Source: an uncultured Paludibacter sp.
GTDB lineage: Bacteria; Bacteroidota; Bacteroidia; Bacteroidales; Paludibacteraceae
Assembly: GCA_937927845.1 (NCBI GenBank)
Contig: CALFXE010000068.1
Coordinates: 1 to 7,255 of the forward strand
Direction of reading: 5' to 3'
Length of the DNA stretch: 7,255 nucleotides
The notes beneath the pieces were generated by a model that worked only from the letters and a program-made list of their open reading frames with translations, was not told the DNA's origin and searched no databases. A program made the position numbers and the translations under genes. Shown piece after piece: positions 6,987 to 7,255 of the stretch. Each line of letters begins with the position of its first letter. The stretch's first letter is position 1.

Positions 6987-7122
6987 TAATTAATAATTCG
7001 TGCTCAATAAATTTCACATGAAACAAAATAACTATAAATATTATTACAAACCAAATATATTTCAATATTATTGTATTGGGAAGTGAAAACAAAATATATA
7101 AAAGAGGAAGGTTAACATTCAT
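6973..7122 (-). CDS. possible 49-residue membrane micro-ORF
   Basis: An ATG at 7122 opens a 49-codon frame ending with TAA at 6973, overlapping the start of glf by 14 bases. It begins 11 bases after the stop of the upstream partial gene. The peptide has a strongly hydrophobic stretch around residues 17-35 (for example YIWFVIIFIVILF) and then a charged end (HELLINEKE), like a single-pass membrane peptide or the last helix of a larger membrane protein. The tight spacing on both sides favours a real or formerly real gene. However, the DNA here is very AT-rich, which produces Ile, Phe and Leu codons by chance, and there is no clear ribosome-binding site. It could also be the remnant of a flippase or polymerase gene. 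Confidence 0.3.
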   Translation of the reverse strand: MNVNLPLLYILFSLPNTIILKYIWFVIIFIVILFHVKFIEHELLINEKE

Positions 7123-7133
7123 TTTTTAATCAA

Positions 7134-7255
7134 TTATTTTCTACCGAAGTCTGCTGGAATTTCCCCCCATTCCGACGTTTCCCATTTAAGGATGGTAGTA
7201 GTGTATTCATTCTCCAGAAGCCATTTCTCCGCTCTTTCGATCAGATTAAAGATAA
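7134..7255 (-). CDS. 3' end of an unrecognised gene (partial, runs off window)
   Basis: The last 39 codons of a - strand gene are present, ending with TAA at 7136-7134. The tail begins with an amphipathic helix-like IERAEKWLLENEY, then TTTILKWETSEW, then GEIPADFGRK. It is rich in Trp and charged residues and looks like real coding sequence rather than noise. This is supported by a diverged relative of the same tail at 4596-4689, where ILKWETS and the terminal GRK-stop are kept. The rest of the protein lies outside the window and I do not recognise the family. It would be upstream of glf in the same direction, with 147 bases between, and may belong to the same operon. Confidence 0.65.
   Translation of the reverse strand, partial: IFNLIERAEKWLLENEYTTTILKWETSEWGEIPADFGRK
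7177..7193. repeat. 17-bp direct repeat, copy 2
   Basis: This is the second identical copy of GTTTCCCATTTAAGGAT, in the same orientation as the one at 4640-4656. Here it lies inside the intact-looking 3' end of the partial gene. The two copies bracket glf and the galactofuranosyltransferase-like gene. Confidence 0.75.

Noticed and set aside
6789..6989. 66-codon + strand frame over the start of glf
   Set aside because: It lies across the FAD-binding region of glf on the opposite strand; there is no independent support.
7052..7059. TATATTTG on the - strand as a promoter -7 box for glf
   Set aside because: It matches TAnnTTTG, but no -33 TTTG lies 19-21 bases upstream and the surrounding DNA is so AT-rich that a match is expected by chance. 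It also lies inside the possible micro-ORF.
4596..7193. Insertion sequence or transposon enclosing the glf pair
   Set aside because: There is no transposase, no terminal inverted repeats and no short target-site duplication. The 17-bp repeats lie within related gene ends, so homology explains them better.

Overview
The window looks like chromosomal DNA from a gut-type Bacteroidales bacterium (Bacteroides, Phocaeicola or Parabacteroides). The evidence is the AT-rich, tightly packed genes with weak Shine-Dalgarno signals, a promoter -7 element of the TAnnTTTG type, a DUF4254 protein next to a family 9 glycosyltransferase, and the general style of the surface-glycan genes. The species cannot be fixed from the sequence alone. 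All seven complete genes fit the building of a cell-surface glycan, most likely lipopolysaccharide or lipooligosaccharide (LPS/LOS).

Left block, + strand (1-2666): a possible gene tail, then a DUF4254 protein of unknown function, a GT9 heptosyltransferase-like enzyme and an LPS core kinase-like protein. The spacing is 2 bp and then a 4-bp overlap, so these three are almost certainly one translationally coupled operon acting on the inner core.

Middle block, - strand (4566 down to 2663): a GT2 transferase followed by a GT4 transferase with a 4-bp overlap. This pair runs head-on into the kinase gene, and the two stop codons overlap by 3 bases.

Right block, - strand (7255 down to 4818): the 3' end of an unrecognised gene, a possible 49-residue membrane micro-ORF, UDP-galactopyranose mutase (glf), and a Gtf3/WbbI-type transferase that is a good candidate galactofuranosyltransferase. 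Glf makes UDP-galactofuranose and the adjacent transferase probably uses it. Galactofuranose has been reported in the LPS core of Phocaeicola (Bacteroides) vulgatus, which fits this combination with core genes.

The least expected feature is in the 251-bp gap at 4567-4817. It holds a decayed copy of the same 3' gene end that is found at 7134-7255. Two related gene tails in the same orientation therefore bracket the glf/transferase pair, which suggests past cassette insertion or gene replacement in this glycan locus. No RNA genes, CRISPR arrays, intact mobile elements or convincing terminators were seen.
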